NCBI GenBank assembly: GCA_025361185.1
Contig: JANYAR010000153.1
Coordinates: forward strand, 1 to 51,468
Source of the DNA: Alphaproteobacteria bacterium
GTDB lineage: Bacteria; Pseudomonadota; Alphaproteobacteria; Micropepsales; Micropepsaceae
Direction: 5' to 3'
Length of the DNA: 51,468 bases
This document shows, piece by piece, positions 17,767 to 27,578 of the stretch. Every line of letters starts with the position of its first letter. Position 1 is the first letter of the stretch. A program made the position numbers and the translations under genes. A model generated the notes under the pieces. That model was not told the DNA's origin, searched no databases, and saw nothing but the letters and a program-made list of their open reading frames with translations.

Positions 17767-18015
17767 CTAGACTGTCGACGCGATTGAGGTTGTGGTGGGA
17801 GTCACCGGCGCTGGGCCGCTATTACTGCCGGTGGTCAGGGCAACAGCGAAACCCGCAATGGCGCCTACGCCGAGCACGGCATACAGGATAGTGCTCTCGC
17901 TCGTCTGGGCGCGTTTCACGCCGGCAGGAGCGCCCGGCGAAAGCGGACCCACATCGCCAGCCAGCGCGGCGGAGGTGGATAAAGCCAAAGCGAGAAAGGA
18001 AGAAATCAGCCGCAT
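17767..18015 (-). CDS. Small exported protein, one membrane segment
   Basis: An 82-residue protein I do not recognise. It has a clean signal peptide (about 1-19, ending A-A-L-A), a short linker, a hydrophobic Gly/Ala/Val segment (about 44-62) that could span a membrane, and a Pro/Thr/Ser-rich tail. AAGGAG lies at good distance before the ATG, so the gene looks real. It sits 59 bases upstream of the GH53 gene on the same strand and downstream of the receptor terminator, so it may share a transcript with GH53. No function can be given. Confidence 0.6.
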   Translation of the reverse strand: MRLISSFLALALSTSAALAGDVGPLSPGAPAGVKRAQTSESTILYAVLGVGAIAGFAVALTTGSNSGPAPVTPTTTSIASTV

Positions 18016-18143
18016 TTGTCACGCTCCTTGAGTTGGTTTGATGTTGCCATGGCACATTCGTGAAAAACTAGAGTCCAAGCTGCTCAGCTGATAATTTACC
18101 CCGCTAGCCAAAACCCTAGATCAAACCATGACAGTACGGGTCC

Positions 18144-18183
18144 TAAAAAGTCCCGGCACCCGCGTTCGATAGCGGGTGCCGGG
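18144..18183 (-). terminator. Intrinsic terminator after the receptor gene
   Basis: Perfect 12-base arms CCCGGCACCCGC (18152-18163) and GCGGGTGCCGGG (18172-18183) with an 8-base loop, then ACTTTTTAGG on the minus strand. It ends transcription from the receptor at 18198-21326. Confidence 0.88.
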
Positions 18184-18197
18184 CCAGTCAGGGGAAA

Positions 18198-21100
18198 TTA
18201 CATCTTGAAGCGGACACCGAGCGTGTAGTAACGCCCGATGATGTCCGCATAGGTCGGCGTCGGATAGAGGAAGCCGGGGCTGCCGCCTCCGAAGCCGCCG
18301 ATGAGGGGACCGTTATTGTCGAACAGATTGTTGATGTTGAGGAAGGCAGTGATGGGCTGCTGCTCGACATTGAGGTCATAGGTCACCGCCAGGCCGGTCA
18401 GGTAATAGGCGGGAATCGGCCCGTCTTTGACAAACCTGGGTGTCCACGGAAGCGTGGTGCCGAACCAGTTCTGCTGGGCGATATATTGCTCGGTGACAGT
18501 CGCGCTGAACCCGTTATTGGCGTATCCGAGACTGATATTGGCCCTGTCCCTGGGGGCGCTGTTGTTACCGGTGCTATTGGCGTTGTTTATATATTGCACG
18601 CCGGGCACGCCCGCCACACTGATAGTCCCGACAACCTCCTGATGATTCCAGAACAGGCGAAAATTCATGAAGCCGTTCATGCTGGTCCAGGAACTCAGAT
18701 CGGAGACATAGTCGATTTCCGTGTCAAAGCCGCCGCGTGAGTTCATCGCGACGTTCTGATTCAGACTGGTGATCTGGGTCGGGAAGTTGCCGGCAGTGGT
18801 ATTGGTATAGCCCAGTGGCCGCGAGATGAGGTTGCAATAAGGCGAGGTCAGGTTCGATTCCAGGCAGAGTTGTTCGGCGGCTTGACTGTTGCCGCCGATC
18901 GCGCCGATCGCGTTGCCGATCTTGATGTGGTAATAGTCAACCGACGCCGTCAAGCCCGGAATAAAGCTCGGCGTGAAAACCGCGCCCAGCGTAGTGTTAT
19001 TGGACACTTCGGGCTTGAGGTTGGCGTTGCCGCCAGTGACGGTGTTGACGGAGCCGCTCACGCCGGTACCCACGCAGTTGGCCCCCGCGGGCGCGGCAGG
19101 GTCACAGAAATTGGTATCGGTGATGCCCGAAGTGGTGATCACCTGCTGCTGATAGAGGTCCCACAAGGTCGGGGCGCGCATGTCGCGCGATGTCGAGGCG
19201 CGGAAGCGCAGATCGTCGTTCACCGACCATTCCAGACCGACCTTGTAAGTGTTGGCTGAGAAGGTGGAAGACACAGATCTGGCACCGGCGAGACCATTAG
19301 TCGAATAGGCCGCATAGCGATAGGCGCCGTTCAATGAGAGCAATTCGGCGAAGGGCAAGCCCTTCAACAAGGGCACATCCAACTCGATATCGCCCTCGGT
19401 GACATCTTCCGCTCCTATCCCGCCTGATTGAACTTCCTTGAACCAGGCGAGATTGGCGGCTGGGAAAGAGGCGGGCAACGAATTTCCTGCCGCGCCGAGC
19501 CGCAGGTTCTGCGGATTGAAGGTGACGCCATTTGGCTCGGAGGTGATCACCTTGAGCGACTGGTGGCGGTATTCCATGCCAACAGCGGTCTTGATCGGAC
19601 CCGCCCAGCCTTCGAACAGCGTTCCGGTCAGGTTGGCGGCAAAATCGTCCATTTTGTTCTTCGCCTGCCAGGACGTGTTGCCGAAGACATATTGCTGGGC
19701 GGCCGTGGTCGAATTGTTCTGGCCCAGAATATTGAGCGGCACGCAACCCGGAAAGGCGCCCGGCGTGACGATGCTCGAACGGCAGACGGTGTTGCCCGTC
19801 GCGGGATCCACCACGGCGTCAATGGCGGCAAAGAACCGGCTGCTATTCATGTTGTTGACCGTGAGCAGGGTCAGGGCGTTTTGGCCATGGGTGTAATGCA
19901 TGTCCCATGTGAAGTCGCCGAAGGTCGCGCCCTTGAGCCCGGCCGACACGGCTTCGGTGTTGGTCTGCTGCTTGACATTGATCTGGCGCGAGAGATCGTT
20001 GTTGAAGCGCGCGATATCGACGGCGGTGGTGCCGGCCGGGAACAGCGCCGCCTGCTGGGCCGCGGTAAAGAACGGGTTGCCGCTATAGAGCCAGATCGGA
20101 TACTGCCCGTCGGTATTGGTGTAGCCCTGACTTGCGCCGGAGGTCCAAGACGACCCGTAGCGCGCATCGGCATAGAAGCTCAGATCGCGGGTGAGGTCGT
20201 AATCGAAGCGCCCATAAACCTGGCCGTTATGGTCCGCCGAAATGATCGTTTCGTTATGCAGTACGCCGCCATCGCCGCCGATATTGGCGCCGCCGGTCCC
20301 GGTTGCGGTGCCCGGATCGAACGCGATGATGGCTTTGCCGTCCGCCGAGAACTGCAGCCCCTTTTTCGGTCCACTGGCGATCAGGCCGAAGGGAGACGTC
20401 GTGGCCAGACGGACGTTGCAGGCCAGCACCTGCGGATTTGTCGACGACGTGGAGGAGCCGGTTGTCTGGCAGCTGTGCGCCAAATCGCCATAGGGGCGCG
20501 CCGCCGAATCGGGAATGGAGTCGCGGTTAAAATATTCCGCGCTGACCTCGAAATGGCCCTTGTCGAACACATTGAAGCCCGCCGCGAAGCCGACGCGCGC
20601 GGTAGCGGCATCGCCATAGTTTGAAATGCCGCCCTGTATCTGGCCCTTGAAGCCCATGAACTTGTGGTCGATGACATAGTTCACCACGCCGGCGACGGCG
20701 TCGGAGCCGTAAACCGCGCTGGCGCCGCCGGTCACCACATCGACGCGCTGGACCAGCATCTGCGGCAGCATGTCGACGTTGACCGTGGTGTCGTAGAAGG
20801 TGCCCGGCACGCGGTTACCGTCCATCAGGATCAGGGTGCGGATCGCGCCAAGGCCGTGCAGGTTCAAGTTGTTGGTCGGGGTGCCGAAACCGCGTCCGTT
20901 GGGCTCGGTATGCGAGGTGGTGCCCAAAGTCGGGGCAAACATCGGCAGCTGGGCGAGCGCTTCGGGGATACTTGTGGGCGTTGCGATCAACAATTGGTCG
21001 GCGGAAACCACAGTCACCGGCGTCGGCATCCCCGAGCCGTTGGCGATGCGCGAACCGGTGACGGTGACGGCTTCGGTGGAGGCATCGCTGCGGGCGACGG

Positions 21101-21326
21101 ACGTGCCGCCCCCCGCCTGGGCGAGCATCACAAGTGGCTTGTCGGGGCTGGGCTTCCTGTCACCCTTCTGGTCGCTGTCGGGCCGGGCGACCGTGGTATT
21201 GATTTCCTGGACCGGTTGCACACTATCGGTTGGAGCCGCGGCCGGGGCCGCATAGGCCATGTTCGCAAGCGCAATAACGCTCGCCGTACCGGCCAGAATC
21301 GTCCTGAGATAGTGTTTGCCCGTCAT
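18198..21326 (-). CDS. TonB-dependent receptor without STN domain (galactan locus)
   Basis: A 1042-residue outer-membrane receptor. Residues 1-27 are a signal peptide; a Pro/Asp-rich linker follows, then a TonB-box-like E-A-V-T-V-T-G-S-R-I near 88, the plug domain (about 95-220, with V-D-V-V-T-G-G-A-S-A-V-Y-G-S-D-A) and a 22-strand barrel ending in the aromatic-rich G-R-Y-Y-T-L-G-V-R-F-K-M. This is the type used by alphaproteobacteria to import oligosaccharides with TonB energy. It lacks the N-terminal signalling domain of its upstream neighbour. Placement before the GH53 gene suggests galacto-oligosaccharides as cargo; this is inferred. Confidence 0.92.
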   Translation of the reverse strand: MTGKHYLRTILAGTASVIALANMAYAAPAAAPTDSVQPVQEINTTVARPDSDQKGDRKPSPDKPLVMLAQAGGGTSVARSDASTEAVTVTGSRIANGSGMPTPVTVVSADQLLIATPTSIPEALAQLPMFAPTLGTTSHTEPNGRGFGTPTNNLNLHGLGAIRTLILMDGNRVPGTFYDTTVNVDMLPQMLVQRVDVVTGGASAVYGSDAVAGVVNYVIDHKFMGFKGQIQGGISNYGDAATARVGFAAGFNVFDKGHFEVSAEYFNRDSIPDSAARPYGDLAHSCQTTGSSTSSTNPQVLACNVRLATTSPFGLIASGPKKGLQFSADGKAIIAFDPGTATGTGGANIGGDGGVLHNETIISADHNGQVYGRFDYDLTRDLSFYADARYGSSWTSGASQGYTNTDGQYPIWLYSGNPFFTAAQQAALFPAGTTAVDIARFNNDLSRQINVKQQTNTEAVSAGLKGATFGDFTWDMHYTHGQNALTLLTVNNMNSSRFFAAIDAVVDPATGNTVCRSSIVTPGAFPGCVPLNILGQNNSTTAAQQYVFGNTSWQAKNKMDDFAANLTGTLFEGWAGPIKTAVGMEYRHQSLKVITSEPNGVTFNPQNLRLGAAGNSLPASFPAANLAWFKEVQSGGIGAEDVTEGDIELDVPLLKGLPFAELLSLNGAYRYAAYSTNGLAGARSVSSTFSANTYKVGLEWSVNDDLRFRASTSRDMRAPTLWDLYQQQVITTSGITDTNFCDPAAPAGANCVGTGVSGSVNTVTGGNANLKPEVSNNTTLGAVFTPSFIPGLTASVDYYHIKIGNAIGAIGGNSQAAEQLCLESNLTSPYCNLISRPLGYTNTTAGNFPTQITSLNQNVAMNSRGGFDTEIDYVSDLSSWTSMNGFMNFRLFWNHQEVVGTISVAGVPGVQYINNANSTGNNSAPRDRANISLGYANNGFSATVTEQYIAQQNWFGTTLPWTPRFVKDGPIPAYYLTGLAVTYDLNVEQQPITAFLNINNLFDNNGPLIGGFGGGSPGFLYPTPTYADIIGRYYTLGVRFKM

Positions 21327-21410
21327 CGTCCGCCCTCGATTTATTGTTGTCTGACTGGCTATGACGGGCGGGGGGCCACAAACCCCTATGAATATTTCAC
21401 GAAAGGGCGC

Positions 21411-24400
21411 TCAGCCGGCATTGATACGCAGGCCCAGCGTGACATACCGGCCAATGACGTCCGCGCCCGGTCCAACCGGATAGTTGAGGCCCGGACTGCC
21501 CGTAAAGCCGGAGGTCTGATAGACGCCACCCTGGGCATTGAACAGATTGCTGACATTGAGAAAGCCGGTCAGAGGCCGGTCCCAGGCGATGAAATCATAC
21601 GAAAGGTTCAAATCGGTCTGATAATAGGCCCGCACGTCGGGGACGTTGAACACCAGGGTCTGGTTGGCGTTCTGGCGGAACGAAGACTGATAGCGCTCCA
21701 GCATATCGACCGCGAAATTGCCGATCTGGGCACCGGCCGTGAAGGTCAAGCGATCCGTGGGCGTCTGAGCCGTGCCCGCGGCATTGGTGATCAGCGTTCC
21801 GGGCAATGTCTGGGTCTTGAGCGAGGGCTGATGCGTCCAAAACAGGCCAAGATGCGACCTGCCGTTCCAGGCCGGATCGATATCCTGAAGGTCGCCCTGG
21901 TAGCTGGCCTGTAAGTCATAGCCCTCGGTATAGGTTTTGGCGATGTTTTCCTTCAGCAGGATGAATTGCAGGGGGAAGTTGGCCGGTGAGGTGTCGTTGT
22001 AAGAAATGGGCCGCACGATCAGCGCGCACAAAGGTGAGGTTCCTCCGGACGCCAGACAAAGATTCTGCACGATCGGATTGCCGCCATTGACCGCGCCGAT
22101 GGCATTATCGATGGCGATATGAAAATAATCCACCGACAGGCTGAGATCGGGCAACCAGGCGGGGCTGTAGACAAAACCCGCCGTGGCGTTGTGCGCCACT
22201 TCCGGCTTCAGCGCCGGATTGCCGGCCTGGGTGGTATTCACCGACCCTGACGTGTTGGTGAGAAAATCAACGATCCCGGAACTGGATGTAAGCGGTCCCT
22301 GAAAAAGATCGAACAGCGTGGGCGCCCTTATGTCGCGCGAATAAGACCCCCGCAAACGCAACGCATCGACAATCTGCCAGTCCAGCGCTGCTTTCCAGGT
22401 GTTGGCGGACCCGGCAGTGGAATAATGCGTAAAGCGATAGGCGCCATCGAGGGACAGGAGTTCGACACCCGGCAGACCGCGCAACAGGGGAATGTCCAGC
22501 TCGACATCGCCCTCATAGACCGAGCCGTCGCCCTCAGCCGCCGACTGGGTTTCCTTCATCCATTTCAGATTGCTGACCGGAATGGCGGTCCCGGTGGGGC
22601 CACCCACGCGCAGATATTGCGGATTAAAACTGCTGTCGGGCGCTGTCGTGGTCAGCGACAGGTTTTGGCGCTGATATTCCAGCCCTGCCGCGGCCTTCAC
22701 CGGCCCTGCCCAACCCTCAAACAGGATGCCGGTGATATTGGCCGCCACATCATCCAGCCCGTTGTGCGCGGTCCAGGCGGTTGTGCCCTCGACATACTTC
22801 AGCGCCGCTTCTGACGGCGCATGCGCGCCGAAGAGATTCAGCGGTACACAGCCGGGATAGGCCCCCGGTGCGGTGAGGCTGACATTGCAAACGATGTTGC
22901 CGCTCGCGGGATCGCGCGCGGCATCCACCGCGGCGTAAAGCCGTTGGGCATTCACATTGTTGAGGGTGGTCAGGCGGGTGCGCGTCTCGCCATGCGTATA
23001 GGAGGCGTTCCAACCATAGGCGCCAAATAGCTTGCCCTGCAGACCCACCGACACCGAGGCCGCGCCGGTCTGATATTTCAATCCCAGCCGGCGCGACAGA
23101 TCGTCGTCGAAGCGGTTAAAGGTGAAGGAACCCGTACCGGTAGTGGTCAACATGGACTGCAGTGCCGGCGCCAGAAAAGCATTGCCGCTATAGATTGTCA
23201 GCGGATAGGCCGACGGTGTGTTGAATATGATCTGATTGGCTTCGAAGGTGCGCGACATCGCATAGCTCGCCTGGATATGCGCCTCCAGTCCGGGTGCCAG
23301 CTCATAATCGAACCGGCCAAAGCCTTGCAGCGTGTTGATCACGGGCAGCAGATACTCGTTGTGCACAATGCCGCCATCGCCGCCGATCGCGGCGGCGCCG
23401 GTGGCGGTCGCGGTGCCCGGATCGAAGGACGCCAGAACGCCGCCGTCCAGAAATTGCTTGCCCGTGAAGGGTCCGGATGTGGCAAGTCCGTCGAAACTGG
23501 CGTCGCTCTTGCGGATTGCTGTCACAAGCTGAAATGGTACGGCTAAAGTGCCGCTGCCGACGATGGCCGGGCCGAGATTGCCGTAGGGGCGCGCCGCCTG
23601 ATCGGTGATGGCGTCGCGGTTGTAATATTCCACGCTCCAGATCACATGGCCGTGATCGAACAAATCCTGCCCGCCGGCCAGACCGGCGCGGAAGGATCTG
23701 GCGTCGTCATGTTGGGAGAGGCCGCCCTGCACCACCGCCTTGAAACCGTCAAAGTGCCTGTCGAGTACGAAATTCACCACGCCGGTCACCGCATCGGAAC
23801 CGTAGACGGCCGACGCACCTCCCGTGACGATCTCCACTCTCTGCACCAGCATTTGCGGCAAGGTATTGGTATCCACCGTGCCGTCGAAGAACGTGGCGGG
23901 AACGCGCAATCCGTCCTCCAGGATCAGCGTGCGGTTGGGCCCGAGGCCGCGCAGATCGAGGAAATTCCCGTTTGGCCGAAAGCCGCGTCCATTGGCACCG
24001 CTCACGGCACTGTTGCTGGTTTGGGCCGGCGCGAAGATAGGCAGTTTGTTGAGCCCATCGGGCAAGCTCGACGGCGTAAGGCGTGACAGCTCCCGCGTAG
24101 TGATGGCGGTAACTGGGGGAGAAAACTGCTCATTGTCGGCAATGCGGGTTCCGGTTACGACCACCGACTCCAGAACCGCGCTGTCGGGATTTGACACGCT
24201 GCGGCGCGCGGATAACCGCGAGATACTGACCGCGCCCGACTTGTCGCGGTTGGCGGAAATTCCGGTTCCCGCCAGCATGCGGATGAGCGCCTCATCCGCC
24301 GGGACCCCGCGCACCTCCCGGCTCGTGATGCCGGCAATATCATCGACATTGTAGATCAGCTGTACGCCGGACTGCCGGATATATTCGTCCAGGGCAGATT

Positions 24401-24509
24401 TGAGATTTTCCGCTGGTATCGAGATAGCTTGAGCAGCCGCCGCGCCGGTCAATGCAAAAAACAGGGCCGCGCCAGAAAGCACCGCTATCTGGAGTCGCAA
24501 TCGCTTCAA
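21411..24509 (-). CDS. FecA-like TonB-dependent transducer with STN domain (galactan locus)
   Basis: A receptor of about 1032 residues with a secretin/TonB N-terminal (STN) domain (about 30-85, I-S-I-P-A-E-N-L-K-S-A-L-D-E-Y onward), a TonB box V-V-V-T-G-T-R near 113, plug, and a barrel ending V-T-L-G-L-R-I-N-A-G. STN domains contact FecR-type anti-sigma factors, so this protein should both import and signal. No ATG precedes the signal peptide in frame; the best start is TTG at 24509, a few bases after AGGGGG, giving L-K-R-L-R-L-Q-I-A-V and an Ala-rich leader ending A-A-Q-A. It follows fecR by 58 bases and is followed by a second receptor after 84 bases. Confidence 0.9.
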   Translation of the reverse strand: MKRLRLQIAVLSGAALFFALTGAAAAQAISIPAENLKSALDEYIRQSGVQLIYNVDDIAGITSREVRGVPADEALIRMLAGTGISANRDKSGAVSISRLSARRSVSNPDSAVLESVVVTGTRIADNEQFSPPVTAITTRELSRLTPSSLPDGLNKLPIFAPAQTSNSAVSGANGRGFRPNGNFLDLRGLGPNRTLILEDGLRVPATFFDGTVDTNTLPQMLVQRVEIVTGGASAVYGSDAVTGVVNFVLDRHFDGFKAVVQGGLSQHDDARSFRAGLAGGQDLFDHGHVIWSVEYYNRDAITDQAARPYGNLGPAIVGSGTLAVPFQLVTAIRKSDASFDGLATSGPFTGKQFLDGGVLASFDPGTATATGAAAIGGDGGIVHNEYLLPVINTLQGFGRFDYELAPGLEAHIQASYAMSRTFEANQIIFNTPSAYPLTIYSGNAFLAPALQSMLTTTGTGSFTFNRFDDDLSRRLGLKYQTGAASVSVGLQGKLFGAYGWNASYTHGETRTRLTTLNNVNAQRLYAAVDAARDPASGNIVCNVSLTAPGAYPGCVPLNLFGAHAPSEAALKYVEGTTAWTAHNGLDDVAANITGILFEGWAGPVKAAAGLEYQRQNLSLTTTAPDSSFNPQYLRVGGPTGTAIPVSNLKWMKETQSAAEGDGSVYEGDVELDIPLLRGLPGVELLSLDGAYRFTHYSTAGSANTWKAALDWQIVDALRLRGSYSRDIRAPTLFDLFQGPLTSSSGIVDFLTNTSGSVNTTQAGNPALKPEVAHNATAGFVYSPAWLPDLSLSVDYFHIAIDNAIGAVNGGNPIVQNLCLASGGTSPLCALIVRPISYNDTSPANFPLQFILLKENIAKTYTEGYDLQASYQGDLQDIDPAWNGRSHLGLFWTHQPSLKTQTLPGTLITNAAGTAQTPTDRLTFTAGAQIGNFAVDMLERYQSSFRQNANQTLVFNVPDVRAYYQTDLNLSYDFIAWDRPLTGFLNVSNLFNAQGGVYQTSGFTGSPGLNYPVGPGADVIGRYVTLGLRINAG

Positions 24510-24567
24510 TATGCCCCCTGATTTGCGATATTGTTCTTGTTGGGCAGAAAAAGCCGGAAAAGAGACC

Positions 24568-25521
24568 TTAATTCCCCTGTCGAGACACGATGATCCTGTC
24601 GCCCTGCTCGTTGACGGCAAGACCGAAGCCGCGATGCAGCAGCAACACAAATACGTCCACATTGTCGGCCTTGAAGCTGCCGCCGATACGGATTTTGCGG
24701 GCCGGACCTTCCACCAGTATCTGCCGTTCATTGTAGCGATTGAACTGGTCCGCGGCTTCCGCCAGGGTCTGCTGGTTGAACACCAGCAGTCCCTGACGCC
24801 AGCTCAGATCATTGGAGATGTCCCCACCGGGCTTCGTAACGACCAGGGTTTCCCGGCCCTTGGTCACCACCACATGACCGGACTCCGCCACGACGGACGC
24901 GTCCGGCTCACGCAGCACATCCACCCGCACCTTGCCCTCGCGCACCGTGACACGCACATCGTCTCCATCACGGAAGACGGAGAATTTTGTGCCGATGTCG
25001 GTGATGCGGCGGTTGCCGGCATAGACCGTGAATGGCCGCTTTGCGTCATGCACAACATCGAAATAGGCTTCGCCGGAATCCAGCATGACCGTGCGGCTCA
25101 GGCCGTTGACGTCAGCATGCAGCCTTGTGTTGGTATTGAGCTCGACCTGCGTGCCGTCCGCCAGGCGCACGGCCTGCATCCGCCCGACAGCGGTGGCGAA
25201 ATTCTGGCCGGATGGGCCGGACCTTTGCCAAGCCAGCCAGATGCCGCCACCGACAAGGACCACCAGCGAAGCTGCGACTGCGTATTTGACCCACCGTCCA
25301 TGCCGGCCATCGTCGCGCACCGGTTTCATCGGCACGGGACTTTTCAACGCCGCCAGACGATCCGCCCGCTGCCAGGCCGCCTTCAATCGCAGATAGGCGA
25401 CCTTATGAAGACTGGCCTGATCGAGCCACAGCTCCATCGTGTCGCGCTCTTGAGCGGATAGTCCGCGATCCTCGCGCGCAAGCCAGTCGGAGGCGATCTT
25501 TTCGATTTCGTCAGGGGACAT
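24568..25521 (-). CDS. fecR: FecR-type anti-sigma / signal-transfer protein
   Basis: A 317-residue inner-membrane protein. Residues 1-50 form the cytoplasmic FecR N-domain with the D-W-L-A-R motif; a Lys/Arg-rich stretch precedes one transmembrane helix (about 80-97); the periplasmic FecR domain (about 110-220, with L-A-D-G-T-Q-V-E-L-N and V-R-E-G-K-V-R-V) and a C-terminal STN-contacting region follow. Such proteins hold the ECF sigma factor until the receptor signals. The gene overlaps the end of fecI by 11 bases and precedes the STN receptor, the classic fecI-fecR-fecA order. Confidence 0.92.
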   Translation of the reverse strand: MSPDEIEKIASDWLAREDRGLSAQERDTMELWLDQASLHKVAYLRLKAAWQRADRLAALKSPVPMKPVRDDGRHGRWVKYAVAASLVVLVGGGIWLAWQRSGPSGQNFATAVGRMQAVRLADGTQVELNTNTRLHADVNGLSRTVMLDSGEAYFDVVHDAKRPFTVYAGNRRITDIGTKFSVFRDGDDVRVTVREGKVRVDVLREPDASVVAESGHVVVTKGRETLVVTKPGGDISNDLSWRQGLLVFNQQTLAEAADQFNRYNERQILVEGPARKIRIGGSFKADNVDVFVLLLHRGFGLAVNEQGDRIIVSRQGN

Positions 25522-26086
25522 TGCGCGGCTTTCTGAAGAAATTGTAGCGGCGAGCTTGCGTCGTTACGGCGCTGCGGCGTCCGCCCAGGGCCTGCGCCAG
25601 CAACCGCATGCCCTTGGCCACCTGATTTTCCACGGTCTCGATGGTGATGCCCATACGCTTCGCAACCTCCTTTTGCGAAAGCCCCTCCACCTTTCGCATC
25701 AACACCACTTGCCGGCAACGCGGCGGTAACTTGTCCAGCGCGGCCTGTAGCAGACGTAGCTCCTGGCGCGCGGCGACATAGGCTTCCGCAGACGGCTTAT
25801 CATCTGAGACGTTCAGCCAGTCGAAATCCGCCACGCTTTCCAGGTTAACCACGCTTTGGCGGCGCAAGCGGTCAATCATCAGATTGCGGGTGATCTGAAA
25901 CAGGAAGGGCTTGGCCAATAGCGGCTTTTCGTGCTGCGCCGCCTCATAGACACGGGCATAGGCTTCCTGGCGCAAATCGTTGATTTCCGCCTCGTTTCGC
26001 CAATTGCGCTGCAAATAGCGGGTCAGCATGGGTTCGAGCGGCAGAATCTCCCGCATGAACCATTCATCAACCGGTTGATTAGTCAT
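25511..26086 (-). CDS. fecI: FecI-type ECF sigma factor
   Basis: A 191-residue ECF sigma factor. Region 2 has E-I-N-D-L-R-Q-E-A-Y-A-R-V and the F-L-F-Q-I-T-R-N-L-M-I-D-R-L-R-R helix; region 4 has L-P-P-R-C-R-Q-V-V-L-M-R-K and G-L-S-Q-K-E-V-A-K-R-M-G-I as helix-turn-helix. It should direct transcription of the receptor genes, and perhaps GH53, when the STN receptor binds its ligand. It starts the minus-strand locus; the 225 bases before it hold no gene and no promoter I can name. Confidence 0.92.
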   Translation of the reverse strand: MTNQPVDEWFMREILPLEPMLTRYLQRNWRNEAEINDLRQEAYARVYEAAQHEKPLLAKPFLFQITRNLMIDRLRRQSVVNLESVADFDWLNVSDDKPSAEAYVAARQELRLLQAALDKLPPRCRQVVLMRKVEGLSQKEVAKRMGITIETVENQVAKGMRLLAQALGGRRSAVTTQARRYNFFRKPRNVP

Positions 26087-26311
26087 GCCGACCCGGCACC
26101 CGCCCTGTTTTGAGGTTTGCGCCGGCTCTCCGGCCCCCGTTTATATTTTCACGCAATGCCCGCTGTCTGTTAGACGGCCAAGGAGCCTGAACCCCCTATG
26201 GCTTTTCGGACAAGCAAAAAAGTGCGCCCCCGAACCGCGCGCGACCGGACCCATTTCGGCGGGGCGAATTCGGAGACTGGTGCTTTCTGACCAAAATCCG
26301 GGAATTGCCCG

Positions 26312-27313
26312 CTATCTGCCGGGCCCCGCCGGACGGATGCCAAAATTCACCACATCGAGATTGGGACCGGTTTTGGGCGCCGGCTTGGCCCAGCGGATCG
26401 TGCCCTTGAGGTCGGCCGCGTTCGCGGGCGGCTGCGACAGCGTGATGGTAAACGCTTGCGCATCCTTCGGAGCGATCCGTGGCACTTGCCATTCCGCGAC
26501 ATTGGCTTTGGCCAGCGCATCCATATGAACGCCCTTGTAGCCATTGCCCGTCGCGCTCGCCACCGTAATACCGGCAGGAATGACAAGATCGATCGTCACG
26601 CCTTGTGCTGCAAGGCCTTTGCCTGCCTCGCCATTGTTGGCGACATTCAGGGCATAGGTCGCGCCGTTGCCCGCCGCAAGCTGTGCCTGCAAGGCGGGGC
26701 GAAAGCCGATTTCGTCGTGCGCCCAGTCGTAGATTTCCTTCATCTGGCCTTCCGAAAGGCGCAGCGTGTTGAAATTTCCCATGCGCAGGCGTTGGCCGGG
26801 CCGGGTAGGCTCCAGCTTCGGCATGGCGGTGGTGTGGGTGTAGACAAGTTCCTTCATCTGGGCGAAGTCACCGGCTCGTCCGCCGAAGCTCGCGCGCGGC
26901 ATATCGAAGGTGGCGCCATGGCACTGGGCGCAGCCCTGCGACATGTAAACCTGCTGACCATGCGAGGCCTCAGCGGCGACCGGGACGCGCCACGGGCCGG
27001 GTTCGGCGCTTTTCGGCAGCGTTGCAAAATACGCCGCCATGCCGGCGAGCTCGGCATCGCTCACCTGATCCTCGATAAAGGCCGGCATCACCCCCCAAGG
27101 CTTGCGCACGGCCTGCTGGAATTGCGCCGCCGACAGGCCGCGTCCGGCGAGGTCGGGCCCGAAGGCGCCTTCGCCATTCTTGCCGTGGCAATTCTTGCAG
27201 AAGGTATTGTTGCCGTCCCACAGTGATTTTCCGGCGGCCGGATCGGGCGCCTGTGCAAGGGCGGGGAGCTGCGCGAACGCAAGCAGCAGCAGCGCCGTGA
27301 CCAATCTCTTCAT
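26312..27313 (-). CDS. Exported dihaem cytochrome c
   Basis: A 333-residue protein with a signal peptide (1-20, ending A-L-A) and two c-type haem sites: C-K-N-C-H (39-43) and C-A-Q-C-H (128-132). The two cytochrome domains fill residues 25-220, and a C-terminal immunoglobulin-like beta domain (about 230-330) without haem follows. It should carry electrons in the periplasm between a dehydrogenase and the respiratory chain. The start is the ATG at 27313, which opens the signal peptide; an in-frame region before it looks non-coding. It is not obviously part of either neighbouring locus, and its partner is unknown. Confidence 0.85.
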   Translation of the reverse strand: MKRLVTALLLLAFAQLPALAQAPDPAAGKSLWDGNNTFCKNCHGKNGEGAFGPDLAGRGLSAAQFQQAVRKPWGVMPAFIEDQVSDAELAGMAAYFATLPKSAEPGPWRVPVAAEASHGQQVYMSQGCAQCHGATFDMPRASFGGRAGDFAQMKELVYTHTTAMPKLEPTRPGQRLRMGNFNTLRLSEGQMKEIYDWAHDEIGFRPALQAQLAAGNGATYALNVANNGEAGKGLAAQGVTIDLVIPAGITVASATGNGYKGVHMDALAKANVAEWQVPRIAPKDAQAFTITLSQPPANAADLKGTIRWAKPAPKTGPNLDVVNFGIRPAGPGR

Positions 27314-27578
27314 GGAAAATCCCCCGAAAGTTGAATTCTGTGTCTGGTCCGCGAGGCCATCCCCCGCCACCGGCATCCTGACACATTGCGCCATCATACC
27401 CACAAAGCGCCGGTAAGTCGCGCCCCCAAATCCAGCCGGCCCCGTTGGTGTGCACCGCCGCAATGACGCCAGGGTGGTTTCCTTTTGTATGGGCAAATGA
27501 GAGGATTTGGGGTCCTGACATCATAGGGGACCGCCGGGAACGGCAACAACATCTGGACGATCATCAAGGGAGGCTGAT

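Noticed and set aside
18144..18183. A CRISPR or REP-type repeat family made of the two similar hairpins
   Set aside because: Only two copies are seen, each placed directly after a gene end with a T-run, so they are intrinsic terminators, and their likeness is explained by a shared receptor 3' end.
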